64,000 bases of DNA from JBOCEF01 sp050586345 (lineage in GTDB: Bacteria > Pseudomonadota > Alphaproteobacteria > Rhodobacterales > Rhodobacteraceae), in NCBI RefSeq assembly GCF_050586345.1, contig NZ_JBOCEF010000020.1, positions 1-64,000 on the forward strand, in the 5' to 3' direction. The notes beneath the pieces are model-generated. The model was not told the origin of the DNA. It did no database searches and worked only from the letters and a program-made list of their open reading frames with translations. Position numbers and translations under genes: made by a program. Of the stretch, positions 21,720 to 29,661 are shown piece by piece. Position 1 is the first letter of the stretch. Every line of letters starts with the position of its first letter.

Positions 21720-23203
21720 GCGTCCGTCTCCGGGTCCGTCTTCGCGTCGCTCTTGCCGATGGTCCTCGCGGTCGGCGTCGCCGTCGCCGTCCCGGGCGCG
21801 GGGACCAGGGCCGCCAGGTCGAGTTCGCACCTGGCGCGCCGCCACTCGCGTTCGTCGCCGACCGCGTCGTCCGGATCAAGGCCGAAGACCGCGTAGGGCG
21901 AGAAGGCGCATGTCGGGTCGCTCCGCAGCGACTGCACGCCGTTGGGATTGAGGTGCCCCCCCGCGGTCAAGGCGCCGAGAAAGGCCGCGAGCAGCCCGCC
22001 GAAAACGCCGCCGATCGCATTGCGCAGCTGCGGCCGCAGCTTTCTGTCGACATATCCCGCATTCGCGCGCGCCGCGTTCGCCGAGCTCGGCAGCACCCAG
22101 CTGGGCAGGGCCGCAAGCTCCTCCTCCGACGGTTTGAGCAGGTCGTCCAGCTCCTCCGACATCCGCGTCAGGTAGAGAAAGCACAGCCCCGACAGCAGGA
22201 TGCCCGCGACGACCAGCGACGTCGGCAGCATGTGGCGCGACACCGCCGCCACCAGCAGGAAGCCCCAGGCCCCGACAAGGGGAAAGCTGGCCAGCAGGAT
22301 CTTGCGATACGGCTTGTCCGTCATGCGCCGCACGAGGAACACCTTGGCCATCGCCGTTTGCATCGGGTCGCTGGCGGGCCTTTGCGCCAGCGTCGCGTCC
22401 ACCGGCTTGAACGGCGCCGTCACATGCCCGAGGATGTGAAAGAAGCGCCTGAGAGAGCCGTGAACCATGGCATGCAGCACGGGCGCGATGTCTTCCAGCT
22501 GCGCCTGGCTTCGGACGGGGTCGGCCCGCGCCTCGTCCGCCTGCGCCATCAACTGCTTCGCGTGTTGCACCGACAGGCGGGTCGAGTTGAAGATCAAGGT
22601 GGGCGGCAGCGCCAGGAACGCGATGAAAACGCCGAACAGCCCGGCGGCGCTCCACCAGTTCACGGTGACGTCGAGCAGCCGCGCAGCCGCCAGCGTCGTC
22701 GCGAAGCCGAGGGCATACTGCCCGAGGGTCAGGAGGAAGCCGTAGTGGATCGCCAGGGCCTTGAGCCGCCGCAGGATCCGGTTGGGCCGCCGCGTCCGCG
22801 CGATCCATGTCGCGCCCTGGAGCAAGCCCGCCAGGCCGTGCATGCGCAGCGGGGCGGAGTGCGCGGTCCAGAGCACGGCCGCCGCGAAGCAGAGCGCCGC
22901 GGCGACCTGCAGATGCAGCCAGGGATCCCGGGACGCCGCGGCGTCCGCCGACATCGGCACGTGGTACAGCATGTCGAGGGTCAGCGCGCTCATCGCCGCG
23001 ACCGCGAGCGCCCTGTGATGCATCAGCATCCCGTAGAAGGGCAGGGGGTGGATTTTCTTGAGGCGCTGCGACGCGCGCTCCTGCACGCCGATCATGAGCA
23101 CGGGCGTCAGGTACTTCGCCGGATCACGTCCGACCGCGCGGGCCTTGCGGCCGATACGCACGCGGCGCAGGAGCTTCCAGCCCCTCCATATATTCACCCC
23201 CAT
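21716..23203 (-). CDS. polytopic membrane protein of unknown family, partner of the giant HExxH protein
   Basis: Integral membrane protein of 495 residues, family not recognised. By eye there are six or seven hydrophobic segments at about 63-82, 97-115, 150-175, 183-205, 308-326, 331-348 and 398-416. A soluble stretch of about 100 residues separates segments 4 and 5, with a basic N-terminus and a hydrophilic C-terminal tail of about 70 residues. No transporter signature, ATPase motif or catalytic motif is visible. Its TGA overlaps the ATG of the giant gene by ATGA, so the two are one operon and probably act together, the membrane protein perhaps anchoring or releasing the giant protein. No convincing Shine-Dalgarno is seen at the ATG; the leader is G-rich. 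Confidence 0.85.
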   Translation of the reverse strand: MGVNIWRGWKLLRRVRIGRKARAVGRDPAKYLTPVLMIGVQERASQRLKKIHPLPFYGMLMHHRALAVAAMSALTLDMLYHVPMSADAAASRDPWLHLQVAAALCFAAAVLWTAHSAPLRMHGLAGLLQGATWIARTRRPNRILRRLKALAIHYGFLLTLGQYALGFATTLAAARLLDVTVNWWSAAGLFGVFIAFLALPPTLIFNSTRLSVQHAKQLMAQADEARADPVRSQAQLEDIAPVLHAMVHGSLRRFFHILGHVTAPFKPVDATLAQRPASDPMQTAMAKVFLVRRMTDKPYRKILLASFPLVGAWGFLLVAAVSRHMLPTSLVVAGILLSGLCFLYLTRMSEELDDLLKPSEEELAALPSWVLPSSANAARANAGYVDRKLRPQLRNAIGGVFGGLLAAFLGALTAGGHLNPNGVQSLRSDPTCAFSPYAVFGLDPDDAVGDEREWRRARCELDLAALVPAPGTATATPTARTIGKSDAKTDPETDA

Positions 23204-23673
23204 TCAGACAGCGCCCCCCTGCAGCAGCTCCGACGTTCGGGGCGTTCCGGTGCGGAGACGGAAGGCGTCCGGGGCGTCGGGACTTGATTGCAACCCGCTC
23301 CCTCGAGGTCGCGGTTGGACCGGGTTCGGTCTGAAGGCGCCTCACGGGTTGAACGTTACTGAATGAACGGCGTATTTTACTTTTCGTCAACCTTTCTGCA
23401 TCTGGCGCGCGGTTGCGCTCGGGGGCGAGGCCGGTCGGGGCTCGAATGACTGGTCCCGTAAAGGGGTCAAGCCGCCCGGACAGGCCCCAGTGTTGACGAG
23501 GCGTGTTGCTTCACCCTATTCTCCAGCGCCATGCAGTGCAGCAAACGGGATTGTTCATTGTTTGTTTGCATATTTCGGTCACTCTTCGCTCCGCCGCCGT
23601 AAGGGCGTGCCGGGGGCGGAGGCGGAGTCCGTTCTGCACCGGGCGCCCTTGGCGAGTTGGGCAAGGTAACGGG
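23204..23673. other. AT-richer intergenic region upstream of the unknown operon
   Basis: About 470 bases between divergent genes, lower in GC than the surroundings. It must carry the promoter of the membrane protein/giant operon (minus) and of the small coiled-coil gene (plus). No high-quality -35/-10 pair or repeat was found. Short frames here do not look coding. Confidence 0.5.
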
Positions 23674-23994
23674 ATGTTTGATATGGTTGACAGGAATCTG
23701 AGTGGCGAAGACGCCGGGCGAGACCAGGCGCATGGCCTCGAGGCGAAGGTCGACCGGCTCACGGCCGTTGCAGAGCGCATGGTGGTCTCCATGAACGCCA
23801 TGTCCGCGAAAGTGGACGGCATGGACGGCCGTCTCGGCGGCGTCGAGACCAAGCTGAGCGACCTGGAGGCGCGGCTCACCGCGCTTGAAGTCAAGAGGGA
23901 AGCGGAAACAAAGCCTTACGGCAAGTATCGCTCTCCCGACCTGCGTGAGACGCGAGAGCGCGACGCGGGCTATTTCCTCATTTCCGAACTCTGA
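23674..23994 (+). CDS. small hydrophilic coiled-coil protein, function unknown
   Basis: A 106-residue soluble protein starting MFDMVDRNLSG; AAGG lies about 8 bases before the ATG. Residues about 22-75 form a heptad-like coiled coil (LEAKVDRL, MSAKVDGMDGRL, LEARLTALEVK), followed by a charged tail ending FLISEL. Such proteins are often small oligomerisation or adaptor partners. It is divergent from the membrane protein/giant operon across 470 bp and lies inside the same apparent insert between mrcA and prfB. Coding status is supported by the heptad pattern and start context, not by homology. Confidence 0.5.
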   Translation: MFDMVDRNLSGEDAGRDQAHGLEAKVDRLTAVAERMVVSMNAMSAKVDGMDGRLGGVETKLSDLEARLTALEVKREAETKPYGKYRSPDLRETRERDAGYFLISEL

Positions 23995-24609
23995 CGCCTC
24001 CCGGCGAGGCGCGTCCGCGCTGGATCCGGGCAGGAAGCGACGCCGACGGCGCGCCCCCACGCGGGGCGCGCCGTCGGCGATTCTGGCCTGTGGCAAGAAT
24101 TCGAGCGAGGGCGCGCGGTGGTCCGGGTCTTGGAGGTCTGGTATCCACGAAGAAACCGTCTGCGGTGCGGGGGCTGCCCAGCGCAGGGCCGTATTCAACG
24201 GTTCCATCCCGTAATAATCCCATGATTTAGGAGCGATGAGATCCTGAGTGCGCGTGGGGTTTGGCCGCAAGAAAACGAATCAGATTTCGGTATTCTCAGT
24301 GGAGTCTTCGGGGCGCCTGCGGGATTTCTTCGATGCCGAAGGCGCGGCTCATCTCGGGAAGCGAGCGCCGCGAAGCCATCTTTCCTGTGCGTCCGGGCGT
24401 TTCTTTTTCAGCGCCCGGCGGGAGCGGCGGGGCAAGGGCGCGCGCAGCGTGAACAAGCTCCCCTCCGGAGCGCATCGCGCGGATGTCGTTTCAGCCGGGC
24501 CGCCGGGGCAGGCGTCGGCGGACATCCTGTCCCGCAAATCCCGCGCCGCCCCGGGCTGTCCGGGACGCCGCGCACATGTTCAGAACGCGTTCCCACGCCG
24601 CAGGCCGCC
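23995..24609. other. intergenic region with a strong hairpin, no gene recognised
   Basis: This 615-base spacer contains the perfect 17-bp hairpin at 24041-24079. The rest shows mixed GC, with an A-rich patch near 24270, and no open frame with credible composition or ribosome binding site. Confidence 0.5.
24041..24079. repeat. perfect 17-bp inverted repeat (hairpin)
   Basis: Bases 24041-24057 (CGCCGACGGCGCGCCCC) are exactly complementary to 24063-24079, with a 5-base loop. There is no T tail on either strand, so it is not a standard intrinsic terminator. It lies 46 bp past the coiled-coil gene and may act as a transcript-end or stability element. Confidence 0.8.
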
Positions 24610-24936
24610 ATGACCCCGCTCACCCCCGAGATGCTCCGCTGCCTGCGCCTCTACGAGGTCCCCGAGCGCAAGATCGCGGCGCTGGGCGGCGACAGCCAGG
24701 TGGTCGCGGATGGCGGCATCTGGGGCGATGACTTCGACGATTTCTACGCGATCCTGTCCGAGGTCTACCGCTCGGACGCACTGATCCCGGCGGAATGCAT
24801 GCCGGGCGAGGGGGAGCGTTTCCGCATCCCGCTGATCTGGATCCCCTTCCTGGCCCGCACGCGCGAGGCGCCGCGCACGCCCCTCTCCTTCGCCGAGCCG
24901 GGTGCGATCATGCGCGCGGGCGCCCGCCCCGGCTGA
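24610..24936 (+). CDS. small hypothetical protein upstream of prfB
   Basis: A 108-residue soluble protein, not recognised. Its composition (ordered hydrophobics and acidic residues, for example GIWGDDFDDFYAILSEVYRSD and IPLIWIPFLART) looks like a folded protein rather than an antisense frame. No clear Shine-Dalgarno precedes the ATG. It ends about 100 bp before prfB on the same strand and could be co-transcribed with it. Confidence 0.5.
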   Translation: MTPLTPEMLRCLRLYEVPERKIAALGGDSQVVADGGIWGDDFDDFYAILSEVYRSDALIPAECMPGEGERFRIPLIWIPFLARTREAPRTPLSFAEPGAIMRAGARPG

Positions 24937-25038
24937 CCGTCCCGCGCCGCGCCGTCCCGCGCCGCCCCTTGCCGCGCCCCGCGCCGTCCGGTATCCAACC
25001 GGACGCCCATTCCGCCCATTCCGCCGGGAGTCCTCCGC

Positions 25039-26166
25039 ATGCGCGCCGAAACCCAGTCTATCGTCGCCGAGATCGAGAAGTCGCTCGAGCTGCTGCGTCA
25101 GCGCCTCGGCTGGGAGACGGTCGAGCACCGGCTCGAGGAATACAACGCCATGTCCGAGGACCCGGACCTCTGGAACGACCCGGAGAAGGCGCAGAAGCTG
25201 ATGCGCGAGCGTCAGCAGCTTGTCGACGCCTACGAGGCCTGCACCGGCATCGCCCAGGAGCTCGCCGATCAGCAGGAGCTGATCGAGATGGGCGAGATGG
25301 AGGATGACGCGGAGGTGGTGAAGGAGGCCGAGCAGGCCCTCGCCGCCCTCAAGGAAAAGGCCGCGCAGAAGGAGATCGAGGCGCTGCTGAACGGCGAGGC
25401 CGACGGCAACGACACCTTCCTCGAGATCAACGCCGGCGCCGGCGGCGTCGAGGCCTGCGACTGGGCGCAGATGCTGGCGCGCATGTATGTGCGCTGGGCC
25501 GAGAAGGCGGGCTTCAAGGTGGAGCTCATGTCCGAGAGCGCGGGCGAAGAGGCCGGGATCCGCTCGGTCACCTACCAGATCAAGGGCGAGCGGGCCTACG
25601 GCTGGATGAAGACCGAGAGCGGCGTGCACCGGCTCGTGCGCATCTCCCCGTTCGACAGCCAGGCGCGGCGGCAGACCAGCTTCGCGTCCGTCTGGGTCTA
25701 CCCGGTCATCGACGACAATATCGAGATCGACATCCAGCCCAATGACATCCGGGTGGACACCTACCGGTCCTCGGGCGCGGGCGGCCAGCACGTGAACACC
25801 ACCGACTCGGCCGTGCGCATCACCCATATCCCGACCGGGATCGTGGTGACCTCCTCCGAGAAATCCCAGCACCAGAACCGCGCCAACGCCATGGCCGCGC
25901 TGAAATCGCGCCTCTACGAGATGGAGATGCGCAAGCGCAACGAGGCGATCCAGGAGCAGCACGACGCCAAGGGCGATGCGGGTTGGGGCAACCAGATCCG
26001 CTCCTACGTGCTGCAGCCCTACCAGATGGTGAAGGACCTGCGCACCAACGTGGAGACCTCGGACACCCAGGGCGTGCTGGACGGCGGGCTGGACAAGTTC
26101 ATGGCCGCGGCGCTCGCCATGGACATGACGGGCAAGAGCCGCGCGGACGCGAACGCGGAGGACTGA
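25039..26166 (+). CDS. prfB: peptide chain release factor 2
   Basis: Class I release factor RF2, recognising UGA and UAA and triggering peptidyl-tRNA hydrolysis. The 375-residue protein has the RF2 codon-recognition motif SPF (in RISPFDSQARRQT, about 202-204) and the catalytic GGQ in SSGAGGQHVNTTDS (about 247-249). An N-terminal helical domain precedes them. The frame is continuous from ATG to stop with no in-frame UGA near codon 26, so the programmed +1 frameshift that autoregulates E. coli prfB is absent. Confidence 0.97.
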   Translation: MRAETQSIVAEIEKSLELLRQRLGWETVEHRLEEYNAMSEDPDLWNDPEKAQKLMRERQQLVDAYEACTGIAQELADQQELIEMGEMEDDAEVVKEAEQALAALKEKAAQKEIEALLNGEADGNDTFLEINAGAGGVEACDWAQMLARMYVRWAEKAGFKVELMSESAGEEAGIRSVTYQIKGERAYGWMKTESGVHRLVRISPFDSQARRQTSFASVWVYPVIDDNIEIDIQPNDIRVDTYRSSGAGGQHVNTTDSAVRITHIPTGIVVTSSEKSQHQNRANAMAALKSRLYEMEMRKRNEAIQEQHDAKGDAGWGNQIRSYVLQPYQMVKDLRTNVETSDTQGVLDGGLDKFMAAALAMDMTGKSRADANAED

Positions 26167-26858
26167 TCCGGGGGCCGGCGCGCGGCCTTTCCGGGGGAAG
26201 CGCGCGGGCGACCGGGACGGACGGCAGGGGGCCGGGGCGGCGCGGATGGCGCGGCCCCGGCCCCTTGCGTTTGCGGGGGGGTGGAGGGGCCGCCCCTTGC
26301 CGGTCCGGCCGCCGCTGCGGGCCCGGCCTGCGCCAGGGGCGGGGCTTGACCCGCGGGCGGCGGCGGCACAGGGGGCCGCTCCTGCGCCGGGGCGGGAGCT
26401 AGACCGGCGGGCGGCGGCGGCGCGGGCTTTTCCCTGCGCCCTGCGCCCTGCGCCCTGCGCCCTGCGCCCTGCGCCTATCCGATCGGTCAGGACGCCATGC
26501 CTTCGCGCGCGCCTCTCATCCCTTCCACATGTCGCGGACCCCGGGGCGTCCCGGGTATACGTAATCCAGCGCCGGGGGCATCCCCCCGCCTCCCGGCGCG
26601 ACGGGGCGCAAGACCGGCCCCGCCCCGCGCCCGCCGTTCCCCCGCGGCGCGCCGGGGCGGGGCCGCCCCGGCCCGGGCCGACGGCCCGGGCAGGCCCGCC
26701 GGGGCCGCCGCACTGACGGCGGCGCGCCCCGGACCCGCCTTCCCCACGCGCCCGGAGGCATGCCGGGCGCCCCGGTGGACGGGCGCGGGCCGCCAGACGC
26801 CCCCGTCCGCGCGGCCCCCCGGCCGCGCGGACGCCGACCCAGGCAAGGAGCCCCGCCC
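26167..26858. other. long GC-rich intergenic region
   Basis: Nearly 700 bases without a credible gene. Frames on both strands are Arg/Pro/Gly/Ala-rich. It contains the CTGCGCC tandem array at 26434-26475. The leader and AAGGAG ribosome binding site of the next gene lie at its right end. Confidence 0.6.
26434..26475. repeat. tandem repeat of CTGCGCC, six exact copies
   Basis: The 7-bp unit CTGCGCC repeats six times without change, in the non-coding region between prfB and a small membrane protein gene. It is a slippage-prone microsatellite, possibly variable between strains. Confidence 0.95.
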
Positions 26859-27251
26859 ATGACCGCCGTTCCCAGCGCTGACCTGCACGCCGCCCTCGAC
26901 GCCGCCGCCGCCGCCGACACCGGCGCCGCCGCCCGCGGCCCGTTTCCCTTCCGCCTGCTGGCGCTGGGCTACGTCGCCGGGCTGGCGCTGGCCGTCGGCA
27001 TGGTCGGCGCGGGCTTCGGGGCGCTCTCCGCCGCCGCCATCGGCTGGTTCGGCGGGGTGGCCGCGATGATCGGCATCCCCCTTGTCGAGGGCGGCGTGCA
27101 GCGCTTCCTCGCCCGGGTGAAGGCCGGCGCCCGGGACGAGGCGCGCCGCCGGGTCTCGCAGCAGGCCCGGGCCGAGGCGCAGGGCTGGGCCGAGCCGGGC
27201 GTCGACCGGCCGGCCGCGGCCGCGCTCCTGGTCCCCGTCGCGGCGCGCTGA
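26859..27251 (+). CDS. small inner-membrane protein, function unknown
   Basis: A 130-residue protein starting MTAVPSADLHAALD, with AAGGAG 8 bases before the ATG. Two hydrophobic segments at about 33-55 and 58-78 (Gly/Ala-rich, like an exporter or small-multidrug hairpin) are followed by a basic helix and a short tail. Family not recognised. It is followed by a strong terminator and stands alone between prfB and the convergent bactofilin gene. Confidence 0.65.
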   Translation: MTAVPSADLHAALDAAAAADTGAAARGPFPFRLLALGYVAGLALAVGMVGAGFGALSAAAIGWFGGVAAMIGIPLVEGGVQRFLARVKAGARDEARRRVSQQARAEAQGWAEPGVDRPAAAALLVPVAAR

Positions 27252-27332
27252 GGGCTCGCCGCACCGCGCAGGGGGGCGGGCGGGCGGGGCGCCTCGCCCC
27301 CTTCCCCCCCGGGCATCCCCCCGAAACGCAGG

Positions 27333-27364
27333 AAAGGCGCGGACCGCGAGGTCCGCGCCTTTCT
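27333..27364. terminator. bidirectional rho-independent terminator
   Basis: AAAGGCGCGGACC/GGTCCGCGCCTTT stem of 13 bp with a GCGA loop, between convergent genes. A/T flanks on both sides allow function for the small membrane protein (plus) and bactofilin (minus). Confidence 0.85.
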
Positions 27365-27408
27365 GCATGTCCGTCCTGCCGCCCCCGCGCGCGGGGGCGC
27401 GCCGGCGA

Positions 27409-27957
27409 TCAGTCGTCCGAGGAGGACGGCGCCGGGGAGGCCGAGGGCGCCGGGGCCGACGCGGCCGGTTTCGGCGCGGGCTTGGCGCCGCCGCCGAGCG
27501 GGTCGTCCGAGCGCTGCACCGAGCCCTCGAAATGCGCGCCGCTCTCGATCGCGATGGTCTTGTGGATGATGTCGCCCTCGACCCGGGCCGAGGAGGTCAG
27601 GCGCACCTTGATGCCGCGCACCCGGCCCACGACGCGGCCGTTGACCACCACGTCGTCGGCGACGATCTCGCCGCGGATGGTGGCGGTCTCGCCCACGGTC
27701 AGCAGGTGGGCGCGGATGTCGCCCTCGACCTCGCCTTCCACCTGGATGTCGCCGGTGGTCGAGATGTTGCCCGTGATCGTCAGGTCCTGGCTCAGCAGCG
27801 ACGGCGGCGCCTTGGGGCGCGAGGGCGCCGGGGCGCTGGGCGCCGAGGAGGCGGAGGACGAGGGCGGGATCGGCGGCGCGCTCGGCGACGGGGCCGGCTT
27901 GGTCGCGTCGTCGCGCTTCGCGTCGATCGGGTCGGTGATCTTGGACTTAGAGAACAT
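27409..27957 (-). CDS. bactofilin family cytoskeletal protein
   Basis: Bactofilins polymerise into membrane-associated filaments that recruit cell-wall enzymes and shape stalks or poles. The 182-residue protein has a Pro/Ser/Ala-rich disordered N-terminus (about 10-52), the beta-helical bactofilin core (about 58-150, with repeated turns such as GDIQVEGEVEGDI, TIRGEIVADDVVVNG and VEGDIIHKTIAIESGAHFEG) and a disordered Pro/Ala/Ser tail. It overlaps the 3' end of an M23 peptidase gene by 11 bp. In other alphaproteobacteria a bactofilin and an M23 peptidase (LmdC type) are encoded as such a pair and work together. Confidence 0.95.
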   Translation of the reverse strand: MFSKSKITDPIDAKRDDATKPAPSPSAPPIPPSSSASSAPSAPAPSRPKAPPSLLSQDLTITGNISTTGDIQVEGEVEGDIRAHLLTVGETATIRGEIVADDVVVNGRVVGRVRGIKVRLTSSARVEGDIIHKTIAIESGAHFEGSVQRSDDPLGGGAKPAPKPAASAPAPSASPAPSSSDD

Positions 27958-29365
27958 TGCGCGCAGCCTCGATGTACTTGAGCGGGTTCACAGGCTTGCC
28001 GCCGACGCGCACTTCGTAATGCAGGTGCACGCCGGTGCTGCGCCCGGTATTCCCCATATCCCCGATCCGGTCGCCCTGCGCAACCCGCTCGCCCTTGTTC
28101 ACGCGAAGCTTGTTCATGTGCGCATAGACGGTTTCATAGCCGAAGGCGTGCCGGATCTTGACCACGCGGCCATAGCCGGACTGCCATCCGGCGAAGGTCA
28201 CGACGCCTTCGCCGGTGGCGTAGATCGGCGTGCCGCGGCCGGCGGCGAAATCGGTGCCGTTATGCATCCGGGCCCGGCCGTTCTTGGGATCGCGCCGCAC
28301 CCCGAAGCCCGAGGTGAAGCGGAACGAGGACCGCACGGGCTTGGCCAGCGGCAGCTTCTCGGCGGCGATCTTCATCAGCGACGCGCGCTCCAGCCCCTGC
28401 ATCAGGGCGGCGACGCGGGCGCCTTCAAGGCCCCCGGCGGCGAGGTCGGCGGCGCCCAGATCCCCGGCCACGGGGATGAAGGGGCCGCCGGAGCCGGCGT
28501 ATTCGCGGCGCACCGACTCGACCAGCCGCTCGACATCGAGGCCCGCGCGGTCGAACACCGTCTCCAGCGCGCCAAGGCCCACCTGCACGGCGTCCTCGAG
28601 CCGGTCGAGCATCCGCGCCCGGCGGGCGGCGGCCTCGGCCGTCTCGGCCTGCAGGGCGGCCAGCGCCGCCTCGGCGTCCTGCGCCTCGGCCATCGCCGCG
28701 TCGCGGGTCGAGGCGGCGTCTTCCAGCGCGTCCGACACCGCCTGCATGGTCGCGGCCCAGTCGGTCTCGGCCTGCTCGACCGAGGCGAGGCGGTTCTCGG
28801 CCTCGCCCAGCGTCTCGGCCATGTCCGCCTCGGCGTCCACCGCCGCATCCCGGCGGGCGACGGCGTCGCGCAGCTTGGTCTGCAGGGTCTCGAGGGCGAT
28901 CGACAGCTCGCGCTCGGCCTCGGCCGCCTCCACCAGGCGCATCTGCTGCGAGGAGAGCTCCCCGGTCAGGGCCGAGAGGCGGTCCTCGTGGGCGTGGAGG
29001 TCATGGCGCAGCATGTCGCGCTCGGCCACCAGCTTCGCCACCACGTCGTCGCGGCTGGCGGTCAGGCGGGCGATGCGGTCGTCCCGCTCGCGCTCGAGCT
29101 GGGCGATGCGGCTCTCGAAGCTGGTCTCGACCGCGACGAGGCGGTCCTCGAGGGCGCGGCGCTCAAGGCCGGTGGTCATCCAGGCGGCGGTGCTCACCGC
29201 GCTCCAGCCGACCAGCAGCAGGGCGGCGACGCCGAGGCCCAGCTGGGCGCCGGGCGAGACCCGCACGTAGCGGGTCGAGCTTTCGGTGCGGATGACGATC
29301 CTGCGTTCGGCAGGGCGCCAGCCGCGCGGGCGGGGCGCCCCGTCGCGGTCGTCGCTCGTAGTCAT
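27947..29365 (-). CDS. membrane-anchored M23 (LytM) peptidoglycan endopeptidase
   Basis: A 472-residue zinc endopeptidase predicted to cut peptide crosslinks in murein. A short cytoplasmic N-terminus precedes one TM helix (about 33-52). A long periplasmic coiled coil follows (about 60-300, with Glu/Arg/Ala heptads), then the LytM domain. Zinc ligands are visible in HNGTDFAAG and HLHYEVRVGG, with AHMNKL between them. The architecture matches LmdC-type partners of bactofilin, whose gene overlaps its 3' end. All active-site residues appear intact. Confidence 0.93.
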   Translation of the reverse strand: MTTSDDRDGAPRPRGWRPAERRIVIRTESSTRYVRVSPGAQLGLGVAALLLVGWSAVSTAAWMTTGLERRALEDRLVAVETSFESRIAQLERERDDRIARLTASRDDVVAKLVAERDMLRHDLHAHEDRLSALTGELSSQQMRLVEAAEAERELSIALETLQTKLRDAVARRDAAVDAEADMAETLGEAENRLASVEQAETDWAATMQAVSDALEDAASTRDAAMAEAQDAEAALAALQAETAEAAARRARMLDRLEDAVQVGLGALETVFDRAGLDVERLVESVRREYAGSGGPFIPVAGDLGAADLAAGGLEGARVAALMQGLERASLMKIAAEKLPLAKPVRSSFRFTSGFGVRRDPKNGRARMHNGTDFAAGRGTPIYATGEGVVTFAGWQSGYGRVVKIRHAFGYETVYAHMNKLRVNKGERVAQGDRIGDMGNTGRSTGVHLHYEVRVGGKPVNPLKYIEAARNVL

Positions 29366-29661
29366 TCACGTCCCTCTGGCCGCGATCGAAAAGCGGCTCT
29401 TCGTTCCTTTCACCGCGCTGGGGCGCAGCGGCATGGTTTCGGGCATATATTTTTTATGACTGTTGCCCGCGCGCATCATTAGCGGATGCATGGTCATATT
29501 TCAACCATTTTCGTCAGTGGAACGGCATCCCGTTCCCCGGATGATTCGCGCCACGGGCCTGCGGCTTCGGCCGCGTTCGCGTCCCGCGTGTCCGTGTTCC
29601 CGGACGTCTCGCGGGACGCGGCCCCCGGGCCGCCGCGGGGCGGCGGTCCGGGCGGGGGGCT
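29366..29661. other. spacer between argF and the M23 gene
   Basis: About 300 bases including an AT-rich patch (ATATATTTTTTATGA near 29445) that probably belongs to the promoter of the M23/bactofilin operon read leftwards. No gene seen. Confidence 0.4.

Noticed and set aside
15786..21896. 2036-codon open frame on the plus strand
   Set aside because: It is the antisense shadow of the giant minus-strand gene. The minus frame has the coupled ATGA start, the HExxH/ExxxD motifs and normal protein composition.
23467..24270. 267-codon minus-strand frame opposite the coiled-coil gene
   Set aside because: It has no ribosome binding site or domain-like pattern. The plus-strand frame has better heptads and start context, though support for either is modest.
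24248..24613. 121-codon plus-strand frame before the small hypothetical gene
   Set aside because: Arg/Gly/Ser-rich composition without start context; treated as non-coding.
26434..26475. Possible CRISPR-like array
   Set aside because: Six contiguous 7-bp copies with no spacers; a simple microsatellite.
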